From assembly GCF_040546275.1 (NCBI RefSeq), contig NZ_JBEPNO010000002.1:496001-560000 (forward strand): a stretch of 64,000 nucleotides of DNA, given 5' to 3'. The notes under the pieces are model-generated. The model was given only the letters and a program-made list of their open reading frames with translations. It did no database searches and was not told the DNA's origin. This DNA is from Nakamurella sp040546275. GTDB taxonomy: Bacteria > Actinomycetota > Actinomycetes > Mycobacteriales > Nakamurellaceae. Below, in pieces: positions 15,631-24,737 of the stretch (within the stretch, counting starts at the first letter, position 1; every line of letters begins with the position of its first letter). A program made the translations under genes and the position numbers.

Positions 15631-16601
15631 CCGCTTCGGCATCCCCCGGACAGGGCCGCAACCGCTCGACCACCGGTCGCTTCGTACCGATGCAACGGAC
15701 ACCGGACGATGCGTCGCAGGTCGCTGTCCGCCGCCGCCGGCCCGACCTGCTGCCGTTCCTGCTGATCGCACCGGTCGTCATCTTCATCATCGGTCTGGCC
15801 CTGGTGCCGGCGGGGTTCACGGTCATCCAGTCGTTCTTCACCGTCGATGAACTGGATCCGCCTGCACGCTTCAGCGGGCTGAACAACTTCGTCCAGCTGT
15901 TCCACGATCCCGCGGTGACGTCCAGCGTGGGCAACACCGTGCTGTACGTGGTCATCGGCGTGACCTTGTCCACCGTGCTTGCCGTCCCGATGGCGGTGCT
16001 CCTGCAGAGCGCGTTCCGCGGACGCAGCTTCGTCATCGCCATTCTCATCCTCCCGTGGGCGCTGCCGGGTGTGGTCGAGGGCATCCTGTGGACCGGCATC
16101 TTCGACTCCAACGGTGGGCTGATCAGCAGTCTCGCCTCCACCCTGCACCTCAGTACCGGCACCGGCGTGCTGCTGGGCCAGGACCGGCTGCTGACCATAG
16201 CGCTCATCGAACTGGTCCAGGTATGGCAGATCACGCCTTTGTCGGTTCTGCTGATACTGGCTGCACTGCAACTGATCCCAGGAGAGCTCTACGAGGCGGC
16301 AGCGATCGACGGTGCTGGTCCCTGGCGCTCATTCCGTAGCGTGACGCTGCCGCTGGCGCGTCCCGGTATCGCCGTGGCCATGGTGCAGGCCGTCATCGCC
16401 ACCTTCAACGTCTTCGACCAACCGTTCGTGCTCAACGGTGCCGCCTCCACGGCCGCCTCCCTGACGATGCAGACCTACTACATCAGCTTCCAGAACCTGA
16501 ACTTCGGTCAGGGGTATGCGTTGTCCCTGTTGATCGCGGTGGCCACCTGCGTGGTGTCGGTGGTCGTCGTGCGAGTGGTCTACCGGAAGGTGGAACTGTG
16601 A
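15627..16601 (+). CDS. ABC sugar permease, MalF type
   Basis: A 324-residue inner-membrane permease. After a ~45-residue polar N-terminus come six predicted helices. The cytoplasmic EAA loop, which contacts the ATPase, is seen in YEAAAIDGAGPWRSFRSVT. The GTG start overlaps the binding-protein stop (GTGA) and the stop overlaps the next permease. Partner of the MalG-like protein that follows. Confidence 0.93.
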   Translation: MTASASPGQGRNRSTTGRFVPMQRTPDDASQVAVRRRRPDLLPFLLIAPVVIFIIGLALVPAGFTVIQSFFTVDELDPPARFSGLNNFVQLFHDPAVTSSVGNTVLYVVIGVTLSTVLAVPMAVLLQSAFRGRSFVIAILILPWALPGVVEGILWTGIFDSNGGLISSLASTLHLSTGTGVLLGQDRLLTIALIELVQVWQITPLSVLLILAALQLIPGELYEAAAIDGAGPWRSFRSVTLPLARPGIAVAMVQAVIATFNVFDQPFVLNGAASTAASLTMQTYYISFQNLNFGQGYALSLLIAVATCVVSVVVVRVVYRKVEL

Positions 16602-17434
16602 CCCGGCGACGACATCCGTTGCGCGCGATCGGTATCGCGCTGGTGGTGATCTGGTCGATCATCCCGATCTACTGGGCCGCCAAGACGAGTCTGCAGACCG
16701 AGAACGATGCCCATGCCCGCCCGACGCAGTACATCCCGCAGCACCCCACGTTCGCCAACTTCAAGGCCCTGCTGTCGCCGGACAGCAGCGTCGGTGCGGG
16801 AATCCGCCGCTCCCTGCTCAACATCGTCGTGGAGTGCGGGCTCGCCACGCTCGTCACCGTGGTGCTGGCCACCCTGGCGGCCTACGCGTTCGCGCGCATG
16901 CACTTCCGCGGTCGGTCGGTGCTGTTCTTCGCCATCCTGGCCACCATGGCGTTCCCGCCGTACACCACGCTGATCCCGCTCTACCGGATCATGAGCGACT
17001 TCGGTCTGGTGAACACCTACCTCGGCATCGTACTGGTCTACGTCTCGGGGTTCCTGCCGCTCGCGACCTGGGTGCTGCACAACTACTTCGCGAGCCTGCC
17101 GATGACGATCGAGGAAGCGGGTCTGATCGATGGGGCCAGCCGGATGCAGGTGTTGTGGTTCCTGCTGCTGCCGCTGGCCCGACCTGGCATCATCTCGACC
17201 GCGCTCATCACCTTTCTCTTCGGGTGGGGGCAGTTCCTGTTCCCGCTGGTGCTCACCAGCGACCTGTCCACGCAGCCACTGACCGTGGTCATCGCAGCCC
17301 TGCAGGGTCGGCACGTGGTGCCGTCGACCCTGCTGTCGGCCGCCGGGATGCTGGCGATTGCCGTTCCCGCCGTGCTGGCGCTCAGCTTCAACCGCTACAT
17401 CGTCAACGGTCTGTTGGCGGGCAGTGTCAAGTGA
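16598..17434 (+). CDS. ABC sugar permease, MalG type
   Basis: A 278-residue permease with six predicted helices and the EAA loop EEAGLIDGASRMQVLWFLLL. It begins at a GTG overlapping the MalF-like stop. With the preceding two genes it forms the membrane part of a CUT1 importer, presumably for an oligosaccharide cleaved by the following GH4 enzyme. Confidence 0.93.
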   Translation: MTRRRHPLRAIGIALVVIWSIIPIYWAAKTSLQTENDAHARPTQYIPQHPTFANFKALLSPDSSVGAGIRRSLLNIVVECGLATLVTVVLATLAAYAFARMHFRGRSVLFFAILATMAFPPYTTLIPLYRIMSDFGLVNTYLGIVLVYVSGFLPLATWVLHNYFASLPMTIEEAGLIDGASRMQVLWFLLLPLARPGIISTALITFLFGWGQFLFPLVLTSDLSTQPLTVVIAALQGRHVVPSTLLSAAGMLAIAVPAVLALSFNRYIVNGLLAGSVK

Positions 17435-17456
17435 CCGATCACCTGGAAGGTTGGGC

Positions 17457-18788
17457 ATGCCACACAATTCGATGGTTCTGATCGGTGCGGGCAGCACCGT
17501 GTTCACCCCCGGCCTGATGACGGACCTGGCGCTGGCACCGGCGTTCTCCGGCTGGACCGTGCACCTGGTCGACCTCGACGCCGACGCAGCGGACACGATG
17601 GCCCGGTTGGGCCGGCGCATCGCCGCGGAGCACGGTGCGGACCTGCACTTCGAGGCGCACACCGATCGGCGCGAGGCACTGGCCGGAGCCCGCTTCGTCA
17701 CCACCACCATCGCCGTTGGCGCGGCCGCCGGCTGGTTGCACGACATCGAGATCCCGGCGCGTCACGGCATCGCCCAGACGGTCGGGGACAGCGTGGGGCC
17801 CGGCGGCGTGCTCAGGGCGCTCCGCCACGTCCCCGAGATCGTGGCCATCGCCCGGGATGTCGAGGAGTTGGCGCCGCAGGCCCAGATGATCAACTACTCC
17901 AATCCGTTGACGGCCAACGTGCGCGCGGTCGCGGCGACCACCTCCGTCGACGTGGTCGGCCTCTGCCACGGCACCATGCACACGCTGTCGGCTCTGGCCG
18001 GGGACCTCGGCGTGCCGGCCGACCAGGTGCGCGCCACCTTCGCGGGTCTGAACCACCTGTGCTGGTTGTTGGACATCCGCCGCGGAGGCGAGGATCTCTA
18101 CCCGCAGCTGCTGGCGCTGGTGGGGGAGCGGGCCGGCGGCCGTGATGCTCCGTCGACCAGCCGGGAAGGGGTGCACCTGTCGGTGTCCGCGGATCTGCTG
18201 CGCACCTTCGGTCGCTACCCGGCTCCTGGTGACCGGCACGTCTCGGAATTCTTCGGCTGGTACCTGCGCGGCGCCGACGGCGAGCATCTGCCGTGGGGCC
18301 TGCAGGGTGGGCGCGACGACACGATGCGCTACATCCACGAGAAGGCCGATCTGTGGGAGCAGCTGAATGCGCAGGCCGACGGTCGTGCCCCGCTCAACAG
18401 CAGGAACCAGGAGGCCGAACGCCTGGTGTCCATCGCCACCGCCATCATCACCGGCCGGGACTCCGTGGAGCTCGCCGTCAACCTGCCCAACGACGGGAAG
18501 ATCCCGAACCTGCCGCCGCTGGCGGTGGTCGAGGTGCCCGCGGTGATCGGGGCGGCCGGGATCACCGGGCTTGCCGTCGGCCCGCTGCCCGCTGGCATCG
18601 CCGCGGTGCTGTCGGCGAGAGCTCAGCAGCAGGAGCTCACCGTCCAGGCCGCCCTCACCGGCAGCCGCGCCACCGCCATCCAGGCCATGGCGCTGGACCC
18701 GCTGGTGACGGACACCGCGACGGCGACCGCCATCCTCGACGACGCGGTCGTTGCCCACGCGCCCGCCCTGGATCGCTTCGCCGGATGA
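17457..18788 (+). CDS. Glycoside hydrolase family 4 (NAD-dependent glycosidase)
   Basis: A 443-residue cytoplasmic glycosidase. GH4 enzymes use NAD+ and a divalent metal to cleave glycosidic bonds by oxidation and elimination. The N-terminal nucleotide loop is LIGAGSTVFTPG. Metal and active-site segments NYSNPLTANVRA, GLCHGTMHT and FAGLNHLCWL are intact, including the Cys and His ligands. The ATG at 17457 has GGAAGG upstream. Family members act on alpha-galactosides, alpha-glucosides, alpha-glucuronides or 6-phospho-glycosides. Coupling to an ABC importer favours an unphosphorylated substrate, possibly an alpha-galactosaminide, which would be unusual. The substrate is inferred. Confidence 0.9.
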   Translation: MPHNSMVLIGAGSTVFTPGLMTDLALAPAFSGWTVHLVDLDADAADTMARLGRRIAAEHGADLHFEAHTDRREALAGARFVTTTIAVGAAAGWLHDIEIPARHGIAQTVGDSVGPGGVLRALRHVPEIVAIARDVEELAPQAQMINYSNPLTANVRAVAATTSVDVVGLCHGTMHTLSALAGDLGVPADQVRATFAGLNHLCWLLDIRRGGEDLYPQLLALVGERAGGRDAPSTSREGVHLSVSADLLRTFGRYPAPGDRHVSEFFGWYLRGADGEHLPWGLQGGRDDTMRYIHEKADLWEQLNAQADGRAPLNSRNQEAERLVSIATAIITGRDSVELAVNLPNDGKIPNLPPLAVVEVPAVIGAAGITGLAVGPLPAGIAAVLSARAQQQELTVQAALTGSRATAIQAMALDPLVTDTATATAILDDAVVAHAPALDRFAG

Positions 18789-18840
18789 ACGCGAACGACC
18801 ACGGGTGCACGTGCCGCCCCCACTCCGCGGAGAGAACGGC

Positions 18841-19998
18841 GTGACCGCGACCGGGCAGCCGTCGGGCGATGTCGATCCTTCCGGGGCCGGCTGGACCGCC
18901 CGGGAGATCGGTCAGCAGCCGGCCCTGTGGCGAGAGGTCGCCCGGTCGGTCGAATCCGCCCGAGCCGAGACCGACGCGTTCCTGGCGCCCCTGCTTGCGC
19001 AGACGCGACTGCGGATCGTGCTGACCGGTGCCGGCACCTCCGCGTTCGCCGGTGCGGTGCTCGCTCCCTACCTCGCCCGGAGGATGGGACGGCGGGTCGA
19101 GGCGATCGCCACCACCGACCTGGTGTCGAACCCGCGCGAACATCTCGCGGAGGACGTGCCGACGCTGCTGGTCTCGTTCGCGAGATCGGGCGACAGCCCG
19201 GAAAGCGTTGCTGCGGCCCGACTCGCGAGCCGATGTCTGACCAGGTGTCACCACATGGTGCTCACCTGCAACAACAGGGGGGAGTTGTACCGGGACCATG
19301 TCGCCGCGCCGCTCTCGCTGGTCAGGGTGATGCCCGCCGGTGCCAATGACCGCGGCTTCGCGATGACGTCCAGCTACACCTGCATGCTGCTCACCGCACT
19401 GCTCGTCCTCGGCGGGGAGAGTGTCGATCTCGTCGAACGTCTGGGCGCCGCCGCTGACCAACTGCTTGCCGGCACCGCGGCCGCGATCCGCGACGTGGCC
19501 TACCGCGGCCCCCGGAAAATCGTGTACCTCGGCAGCGGGCCGCTGACCGGCCTGGCGCAGGAGTCGGCACTGAAGATGCTCGAGCTCACGGCGGGCACCG
19601 TCGCGACGTGGTTCGACTCTCCGCTCGGGTTCCGGCACGGGCCGAAGTCGGTGCTGGACGACACGACCCTGGTGCTCGTCTTCGTCTCGAACGACCCGTA
19701 CACCCGGAAATACGACCTCGACATGGTCGCCGAGCTGCGGGCGACGCAGCAGCGAGGATCTGTCGTCGTCGTGTCGGCGGCGCGCGAGGACCCGGAGCCC
19801 GACAACTGCTGGATGATCGACGGTGTCGAGGATCTGGACGACGTGGCCCTGTCGTTGCCCTTCGTGGTGTGCGCACAACTGCTGGCCCTGCACACCTCGC
19901 TGGCCCGGGGATTCACCCCCGACAACCCGTTCCCCGGGGGTGAGGTGAACCGGGTGGTCCGCGGCGTCACGATCCACGAGCTGGACGGGTCGGGCTGA
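18841..19998 (+). CDS. agaS: AgaS-type SIS-domain sugar-phosphate isomerase/deaminase
   Basis: A 385-residue protein with two SIS domains (IVLTGAGTSAFAGAVLAP; IVYLGSGPLTGLAQESALK). The segment WFDSPLGFRHGPKSVLDD and the C-terminal DNPFPGGEVNRVVRGVTIH match AgaS, which deaminates and isomerises galactosamine 6-phosphate to tagatose 6-phosphate. The start is a GTG at 18841 with GGAGAG upstream. It sits between a GH4 glycosidase and a sugar kinase. No deacetylase (AgaA/NagA), tagatose-6-phosphate kinase or aldolase is in the window, so these steps must be encoded elsewhere. Confidence 0.85.
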   Translation: MTATGQPSGDVDPSGAGWTAREIGQQPALWREVARSVESARAETDAFLAPLLAQTRLRIVLTGAGTSAFAGAVLAPYLARRMGRRVEAIATTDLVSNPREHLAEDVPTLLVSFARSGDSPESVAAARLASRCLTRCHHMVLTCNNRGELYRDHVAAPLSLVRVMPAGANDRGFAMTSSYTCMLLTALLVLGGESVDLVERLGAAADQLLAGTAAAIRDVAYRGPRKIVYLGSGPLTGLAQESALKMLELTAGTVATWFDSPLGFRHGPKSVLDDTTLVLVFVSNDPYTRKYDLDMVAELRATQQRGSVVVVSAAREDPEPDNCWMIDGVEDLDDVALSLPFVVCAQLLALHTSLARGFTPDNPFPGGEVNRVVRGVTIHELDGSG

Positions 19999-20001
19999 GG
20001 G

Positions 20002-21006
20002 ATGTTCCTCGGCGTCGACGGGGGTGGTACCAAGGTTGCGTTCTGCCTGTTGAGCAGCGACGGCACCGTCGTGTCGTCGACGTCGTTGTCCAGTGCGTCC
20101 TTCGACGGGCGTGACCACGACGTGCTCACGCGCCTGCTGGACAGCGGGATCTCGGCGGTCTGCAGCCAGGCCGATGTCCTCGCCGAGGACATCGAGTACG
20201 CGTTCTTCGGGCTGCCCGCCTACGGGGAGGTCAGCTCGGTCGTTCCGGTGCTCGACCGGATACCGCTCCAGCTGCTGCACCATCGCCGCTACACCTGCGA
20301 CAACGACATGGTGTGCGGCTGGGCCGGATCGCTGGGCACCGCCGAAGGGATCAACGTCATCAGTGGCACGGGGTCGATGGCCTTCGGGGTGCATCGCGGT
20401 CGTCGGGCGCGTGCCGGCGGTTGGGGTGAGTTGTTCGGCGACGAGGGATCAGCCCACTGGATCGCCATCCGGGGCCTTGCCGCGTTTGCCCGGATGAGCG
20501 ACGGACGAGTCGCCCGCGGCCCTCTTCATGACCTGCTGCGCGAGCGCCTCGGCCTGGTCGACGACATCGAGGCAATCCATGTCGTGGTGAACCGATGGGG
20601 TGCCCGCCGCAGCGAGGTCGCCGCGCTGAGCGCGGTGGTCGACCGTGCGGCAGCCGCCGGAGACGCTGTGGCGCGGCAGATCCTCACGGCTGCCGCGGCA
20701 GAACTGGTGCTCGTGGTGCGGGCCTGCCGACGCGCGCTGCAGGTTGCTGCCGACGAAGCTGTGCCCGTGTCCTACTCGGGCGGGGTCTTCTCGGCCGACC
20801 TGGTGAGAGATGGGTTCACGCTGGGCATGCGCCGGCTCGGCGGCTACGAAGTGCGCGCGCCGCTCTTCACACCGGTCGTCGGCGCGGCGCTCCAGGCGGC
20901 CGCCCTGGCCGGCGCGTCGCTGGCGCCGGACGCGATGCGGCGCCTGCGCGCCGGCGCCGGTCTGGCGCAGCCGGAGGTGGGCGAGCAGGCGGCGCATCGA
21001 ACTTGA
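20002..21006 (+). CDS. BadF/BadG-family sugar kinase (N-acetylhexosamine kinase-like)
   Basis: A 334-residue ASKHA-fold kinase. The phosphate-1 loop reads FLGVDGGGTKVAFCLL. The phosphate-2 and substrate regions NVISGTGSMAFGV and GGWGELFGDEGSAHWI resemble eukaryotic-type N-acetylglucosamine kinase and bacterial homologues. In this operon it would phosphorylate the N-acetylhexosamine released by the glycosidases, feeding a deacetylase and then AgaS. It begins 3 bp after agaS and ends 26 bp before the convergent ROK gene. Confidence 0.85.
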   Translation: MFLGVDGGGTKVAFCLLSSDGTVVSSTSLSSASFDGRDHDVLTRLLDSGISAVCSQADVLAEDIEYAFFGLPAYGEVSSVVPVLDRIPLQLLHHRRYTCDNDMVCGWAGSLGTAEGINVISGTGSMAFGVHRGRRARAGGWGELFGDEGSAHWIAIRGLAAFARMSDGRVARGPLHDLLRERLGLVDDIEAIHVVVNRWGARRSEVAALSAVVDRAAAAGDAVARQILTAAAAELVLVVRACRRALQVAADEAVPVSYSGGVFSADLVRDGFTLGMRRLGGYEVRAPLFTPVVGAALQAAALAGASLAPDAMRRLRAGAGLAQPEVGEQAAHRT

Positions 21007-21031
21007 CAGGGCTCAGGCGAGCACACCGGCC

Positions 21032-22300
21032 TCAGCCGAGCACACCCGCCAGTGTTGGAGCCTGCCCGAACAGTTGTGACCGAACACCCTGCAGCGCAAC
21101 CTCGATAGAACCCTGCAGGACACCGTCGGACGCGAGGCCGGAGAGCAGTACGGGCGGCCGGACGAAGCTGATCTGGTGCAGGTGGGTGATCACCTTCTCG
21201 AGCATCACCTGTCCGCCGGCGAGTGCGACCGGGCCACCGAGGACGAGCAGGCCAGGGTCGATCAGGTTGGTCACGGCCGCGGCGCCGAGCGCGATGCCGT
21301 TGGCCAGTTCGGTGATCAGTGCGGCGCCGGGTTCCCCGGCCGACAGCGCTGCGGTGACGATCCCGGCGGAGCTGCCGCCCTTGATTCCGAATTGGCGCGA
21401 CAGTGCCTTGAGCCCCTGCCCGCCGACCAACTGCTGGAACCCACCGGTGCCGCCGCGGTCGGCGCGCGGGGCCTCGCTGCCCGGCACGCCGAGGTAGCCG
21501 ATCTCGCCGGCCCCACCGTGCGCGCCCGCCCGGAGGACCCCACCCAGCACCAGTCCCAACCCGACGCCGCGGTCGAGCCACAGCAGGGCGTAGTCGGTGC
21601 TGCTCCTGGCCACGCCGTGGGTGCCCTCGGCCACTGCGGCGAGGTTGACGTCGTTCCCATGGATCACGGGCACCCCGAGCGTCTGGGTCAGCCGTTCGAT
21701 CAGTCCCGGTGCTTCCCAGCCCCGGATGTGGCGAGCGTGGCGCAGCCGTCCGGTGGCTGGATCGATGACGCCAGGGGTGGCGACGACCACGCGGTGAATG
21801 GCGGACCTGGCCAAGCCGGTCGCGGCGAGCAGACCGTCGACGGCGGCGGAGATCTCGCCGACCGGGCTGGCCACCCGGCGTTCCTGCACCGCTACCTCGA
21901 AGGTGGCCAGCAGCTCGCCGGTCAGCGTGGCCAGCCCGGCCACGCAGCCGCTCTGCTCGACATGCACCCCGACCACGTAGGCGGCATGGGAATCGACCGC
22001 GTAGATCCGGGCGTTCGGCCCCGGACCACCGGCGACCACCCCCCTGGTCGTGACCAGGCCGCGGGCCTCCAGGCCGGACAGCAGCGAGGAGACGGTCGGC
22101 TTCGACAGGCCGGTGAGTTCACCGACCCGACCTCTGGTCAGTTGTCCGTACTCCAGTAGCAGTCGCAGCACGACCTGGTCGTTGATCTCGCGAAGCAGTC
22201 GCGGAGAATCCGCGCTGCGTTGTCCGGGCGGTTCCGACACCGACGCCGACGGCGTACGGGGTCGGAGGGTGTACGCATTGCTGGGTTCCACGAGGCTCAT
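21032..22300 (-). CDS. ROK-family transcriptional repressor
   Basis: A 422-residue regulator. The N-terminal winged helix (GRVGELTGLSKPTVSSLLSG) is followed by a ROK sugar-binding domain with HGGAGEIGYLGV and the VTNLIDPGLLVLGGP segment. The ROK zinc motif CxCGxxGC is absent; the corresponding region reads RADRGGTGGFQQLV, as in some non-zinc members. It is the last gene of the minus-strand NagZ operon, overlapping nagZ by four bases, and is the best candidate to bind the palindrome at 27210. Confidence 0.92.
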   Translation of the reverse strand: MSLVEPSNAYTLRPRTPSASVSEPPGQRSADSPRLLREINDQVVLRLLLEYGQLTRGRVGELTGLSKPTVSSLLSGLEARGLVTTRGVVAGGPGPNARIYAVDSHAAYVVGVHVEQSGCVAGLATLTGELLATFEVAVQERRVASPVGEISAAVDGLLAATGLARSAIHRVVVATPGVIDPATGRLRHARHIRGWEAPGLIERLTQTLGVPVIHGNDVNLAAVAEGTHGVARSSTDYALLWLDRGVGLGLVLGGVLRAGAHGGAGEIGYLGVPGSEAPRADRGGTGGFQQLVGGQGLKALSRQFGIKGGSSAGIVTAALSAGEPGAALITELANGIALGAAAVTNLIDPGLLVLGGPVALAGGQVMLEKVITHLHQISFVRPPVLLSGLASDGVLQGSIEVALQGVRSQLFGQAPTLAGVLG

Positions 22301-23769
22301 CCTGAGGCCCGGCCCGTGAGGATCTCGACGACGGCCTCGGTGTTGGCGAGTCCGGATCCGAAGGAGGCGATGGCGGGGCCGTCGTCAGGACCGACGTCGC
22401 TGGTGCCCATCTCGATGAGCACCGCATCCGGCCGGATCGAACGGACGGTAGCGAGCACGTCGCCCATCCATCCGAATCGGTGACGGTCGTCGGTGACGAC
22501 GAGAACCTGGGCCATACCGGACAGACCGTCCGGCACCGATCCAGTCCGGGTGACCACGTACTCGGTCGGCGCCAGCTCCGCCGGGATCGACGTCATCGGA
22601 CCCCAGGGCACCGAACCGACCGCGATGTTGCGGGCTGCCTCGCACCGGACCACGACGACCCCGCGTTGCAGCCGCGGGAGCGGCCCCACGACGTGCAACG
22701 CACGGTGCGCGGCCCGGAGCGACAAGCGTCGGTCGGCGGCGGCGTCGACGGGTTCGGGGCTGGACGGACGCGCCGCCAACATCACGGCCCGGTCCGCCGC
22801 CTCGGCCAGCCGTGACTCGGCCAACCGTCCGGAACGGACGGCGTCGACCAGCGCGGCACCGATCAGGTCAAGCAACTCGGGGGAGGCGGGAGCACCGCCG
22901 AGACACAGCAGATCGGCCCCGGCCCCGATGGCCATGACTGCGCCCTCTGCCATGCCGTAGTGGGCGGCGATGGCGGCCATCTCCAACGCGTCGGTCACCA
23001 CTGCGCCGGTGAAACCCATCTCCTCACGCAGGATCTCGGTCAGCCAGCGGCGGGAGACGCTGGCGGGCAGGCTGTCGACGGCTGGTACCAGCAGATGCCC
23101 CGGCATGATGGCCGCAGCACCGGCCTCGATCGCAGCGGCGAAGGGCAGCAGGGCACCCGACCGCATCGACTCCAGATCGGAATCGATGACGGCCGAGGCC
23201 AGGTGGGTGTCCACGTCGGTGTCGCCGTGGCCCGGGTAGTGCTTGGCGCAGGCCGCCACGCCGGCCGCCTGGTGACCGGCGACGAAGGCCGCGGTGTGCC
23301 GGGCGACGAGGACGGGATCGGTCCCGAAGGACCGGATTCCGATCACCGGGTTCATCCGGTCGACGATCACGTCGGCGCACGGCGCGAAGTTCAGCGTGAT
23401 GCCGGCCTGGGCGACGAGACGCCCGACGGCACGGCCGATCTGCTGCGTCAACACCGTGTCGTCCGACCGGCCGAGGGCAGCCACCCCGGGAAAGCGTGAA
23501 CCGGTGGCCGCGTCCAGCCGCGTCACCCCGCCGCCTTCCTCGTCGACCGAGACCACCACGTCCTCGCGTTCGGAACGGAGCGAATCGGTGAGGGCGCGGA
23601 CCTGGGCCGGATCGTCGATGTTGCCGGCGAACAGGCAGACCCCACCAAGAGCTCCGGACACCCTGCGCCGCAACCAGTCCGGTGCGGTCAGACCGGAGAA
23701 GCCGGGCAGCAGCACGGCGGCGGCGAGGGCGGCGAGGGTCGGTTCGCGATGTTGGAGTGCGCTGCTCAT
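22297..23769 (-). CDS. nagZ: GH3 beta-N-acetylhexosaminidase (NagZ-like)
   Basis: A 490-residue cytoplasmic GH3 enzyme. The first ~340 residues form the NagZ-type barrel with VVVSVDEEGGGVTRL, and the diagnostic loop KHYPGHGDTDVDTH that supplies the catalytic acid/base His and Asp. The nucleophile region is GAVVTDALEMAAIAAHYG. A C-terminal extension of about 140 residues (VVVVRCEAARNIAVG, VVTDDRHRFGWMGD) resembles the second alpha/beta domain of GH3, as in Gram-positive NagZ enzymes. The ATG overlaps the permease stop (TGATG). It probably splits imported GlcNAc disaccharides or muropeptide fragments. Confidence 0.88.
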   Translation of the reverse strand: MSSALQHREPTLAALAAAVLLPGFSGLTAPDWLRRRVSGALGGVCLFAGNIDDPAQVRALTDSLRSEREDVVVSVDEEGGGVTRLDAATGSRFPGVAALGRSDDTVLTQQIGRAVGRLVAQAGITLNFAPCADVIVDRMNPVIGIRSFGTDPVLVARHTAAFVAGHQAAGVAACAKHYPGHGDTDVDTHLASAVIDSDLESMRSGALLPFAAAIEAGAAAIMPGHLLVPAVDSLPASVSRRWLTEILREEMGFTGAVVTDALEMAAIAAHYGMAEGAVMAIGAGADLLCLGGAPASPELLDLIGAALVDAVRSGRLAESRLAEAADRAVMLAARPSSPEPVDAAADRRLSLRAAHRALHVVGPLPRLQRGVVVVRCEAARNIAVGSVPWGPMTSIPAELAPTEYVVTRTGSVPDGLSGMAQVLVVTDDRHRFGWMGDVLATVRSIRPDAVLIEMGTSDVGPDDGPAIASFGSGLANTEAVVEILTGRASG

Positions 23770-24737
23770 CAGCCCTTCACCGCTCCGGCGGTGATGCCGG
23801 CTGCCACCTTGCGCTGGATGATCGCGAACAGCACGACGATCGGCAGGGCGACGATGGTCGAGGCCGCCATCAGGGCGCCCCAGTCGACACCCCTGGTGGT
23901 GATGAAGGTGTCGAGCCAGACGGTGATGGTCTGCTTGCTGTTCTGCTTGAGCAGCACATAGGCGAAGAGGTATTCGTTCCAGGCCTGGATGACGGCGAAC
24001 ACCGTGGTGGCCACCAGCCCCGGGGCGGCGAGCGGCAGGATGATCTTGCGGAACGCCTGACCGCGGGAGCAACCGTCGACCAGGGCCGCCTCCTCGAGGT
24101 CGACCGGTACCGCGGCGATGAAGCCGCGCAGCATCCAGACCGTGAACGGCAGCACGAAGGAAAGATATGCCAGGGTGAGACCGAAGGCGGAGTCGGTCAG
24201 CCCGTACTTGTTGAGCATCAGGTACATCGGGATGATCAGGCCCTCGATCGGCACCATCTGGATGGTGATGACCAGGATGACCAGGGCCTTGCGGCCGCGG
24301 AAGTTCATCCGCCCCAGCGCCAGTGCGGCCAGGAAGCCGATGACGAGCGAGGCGACAGCGGTGGCGCCGACCACCACCAGGCTGTTGACCAGGCTGCCGA
24401 GGAACCGCGGTTGGGCGAAGGCCCGCGTGTACGAATCGAAGGTGATCGGGCTCGGGAACCACTGCGGTACGACGCGTTGCAGGTTCACGCCGGTCTTGAA
24501 CGAGCTGGTCACCATCCAGTAGACCGGGAAGATCATCACCAGCCCGACCAGGATCCCCAGGATGTTCCAGAGACTCTTGGTGATCCTGCGGCGGACATAC
24601 CGGCGCCGGCGCACGGTGCCGGACCGACCTCCACCGGCGGGCACCTTCGCGGCCCGGTCCACGGCTGTGGCCCTGGTGCCGGCGGTATCGGTGCCAGACC
24701 TTTTCGGGCCAGAGGTGCTCGTGACGGAGGCGCTCAT
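23769..24737 (-). CDS. ABC sugar permease, MalG type (NagZ operon)
   Basis: A 322-residue permease. The N-terminal ~50 residues are basic and low-complexity (RRRRYVRRRITK), then six predicted helices. The EAA loop is LEEAALVDGCSRGQAFRKI. It overlaps the upstream permease by four bases (ATGA) and nagZ by one. Confidence 0.93.
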   Translation of the reverse strand: MSASVTSTSGPKRSGTDTAGTRATAVDRAAKVPAGGGRSGTVRRRRYVRRRITKSLWNILGILVGLVMIFPVYWMVTSSFKTGVNLQRVVPQWFPSPITFDSYTRAFAQPRFLGSLVNSLVVVGATAVASLVIGFLAALALGRMNFRGRKALVILVITIQMVPIEGLIIPMYLMLNKYGLTDSAFGLTLAYLSFVLPFTVWMLRGFIAAVPVDLEEAALVDGCSRGQAFRKIILPLAAPGLVATTVFAVIQAWNEYLFAYVLLKQNSKQTITVWLDTFITTRGVDWGALMAASTIVALPIVVLFAIIQRKVAAGITAGAVKG

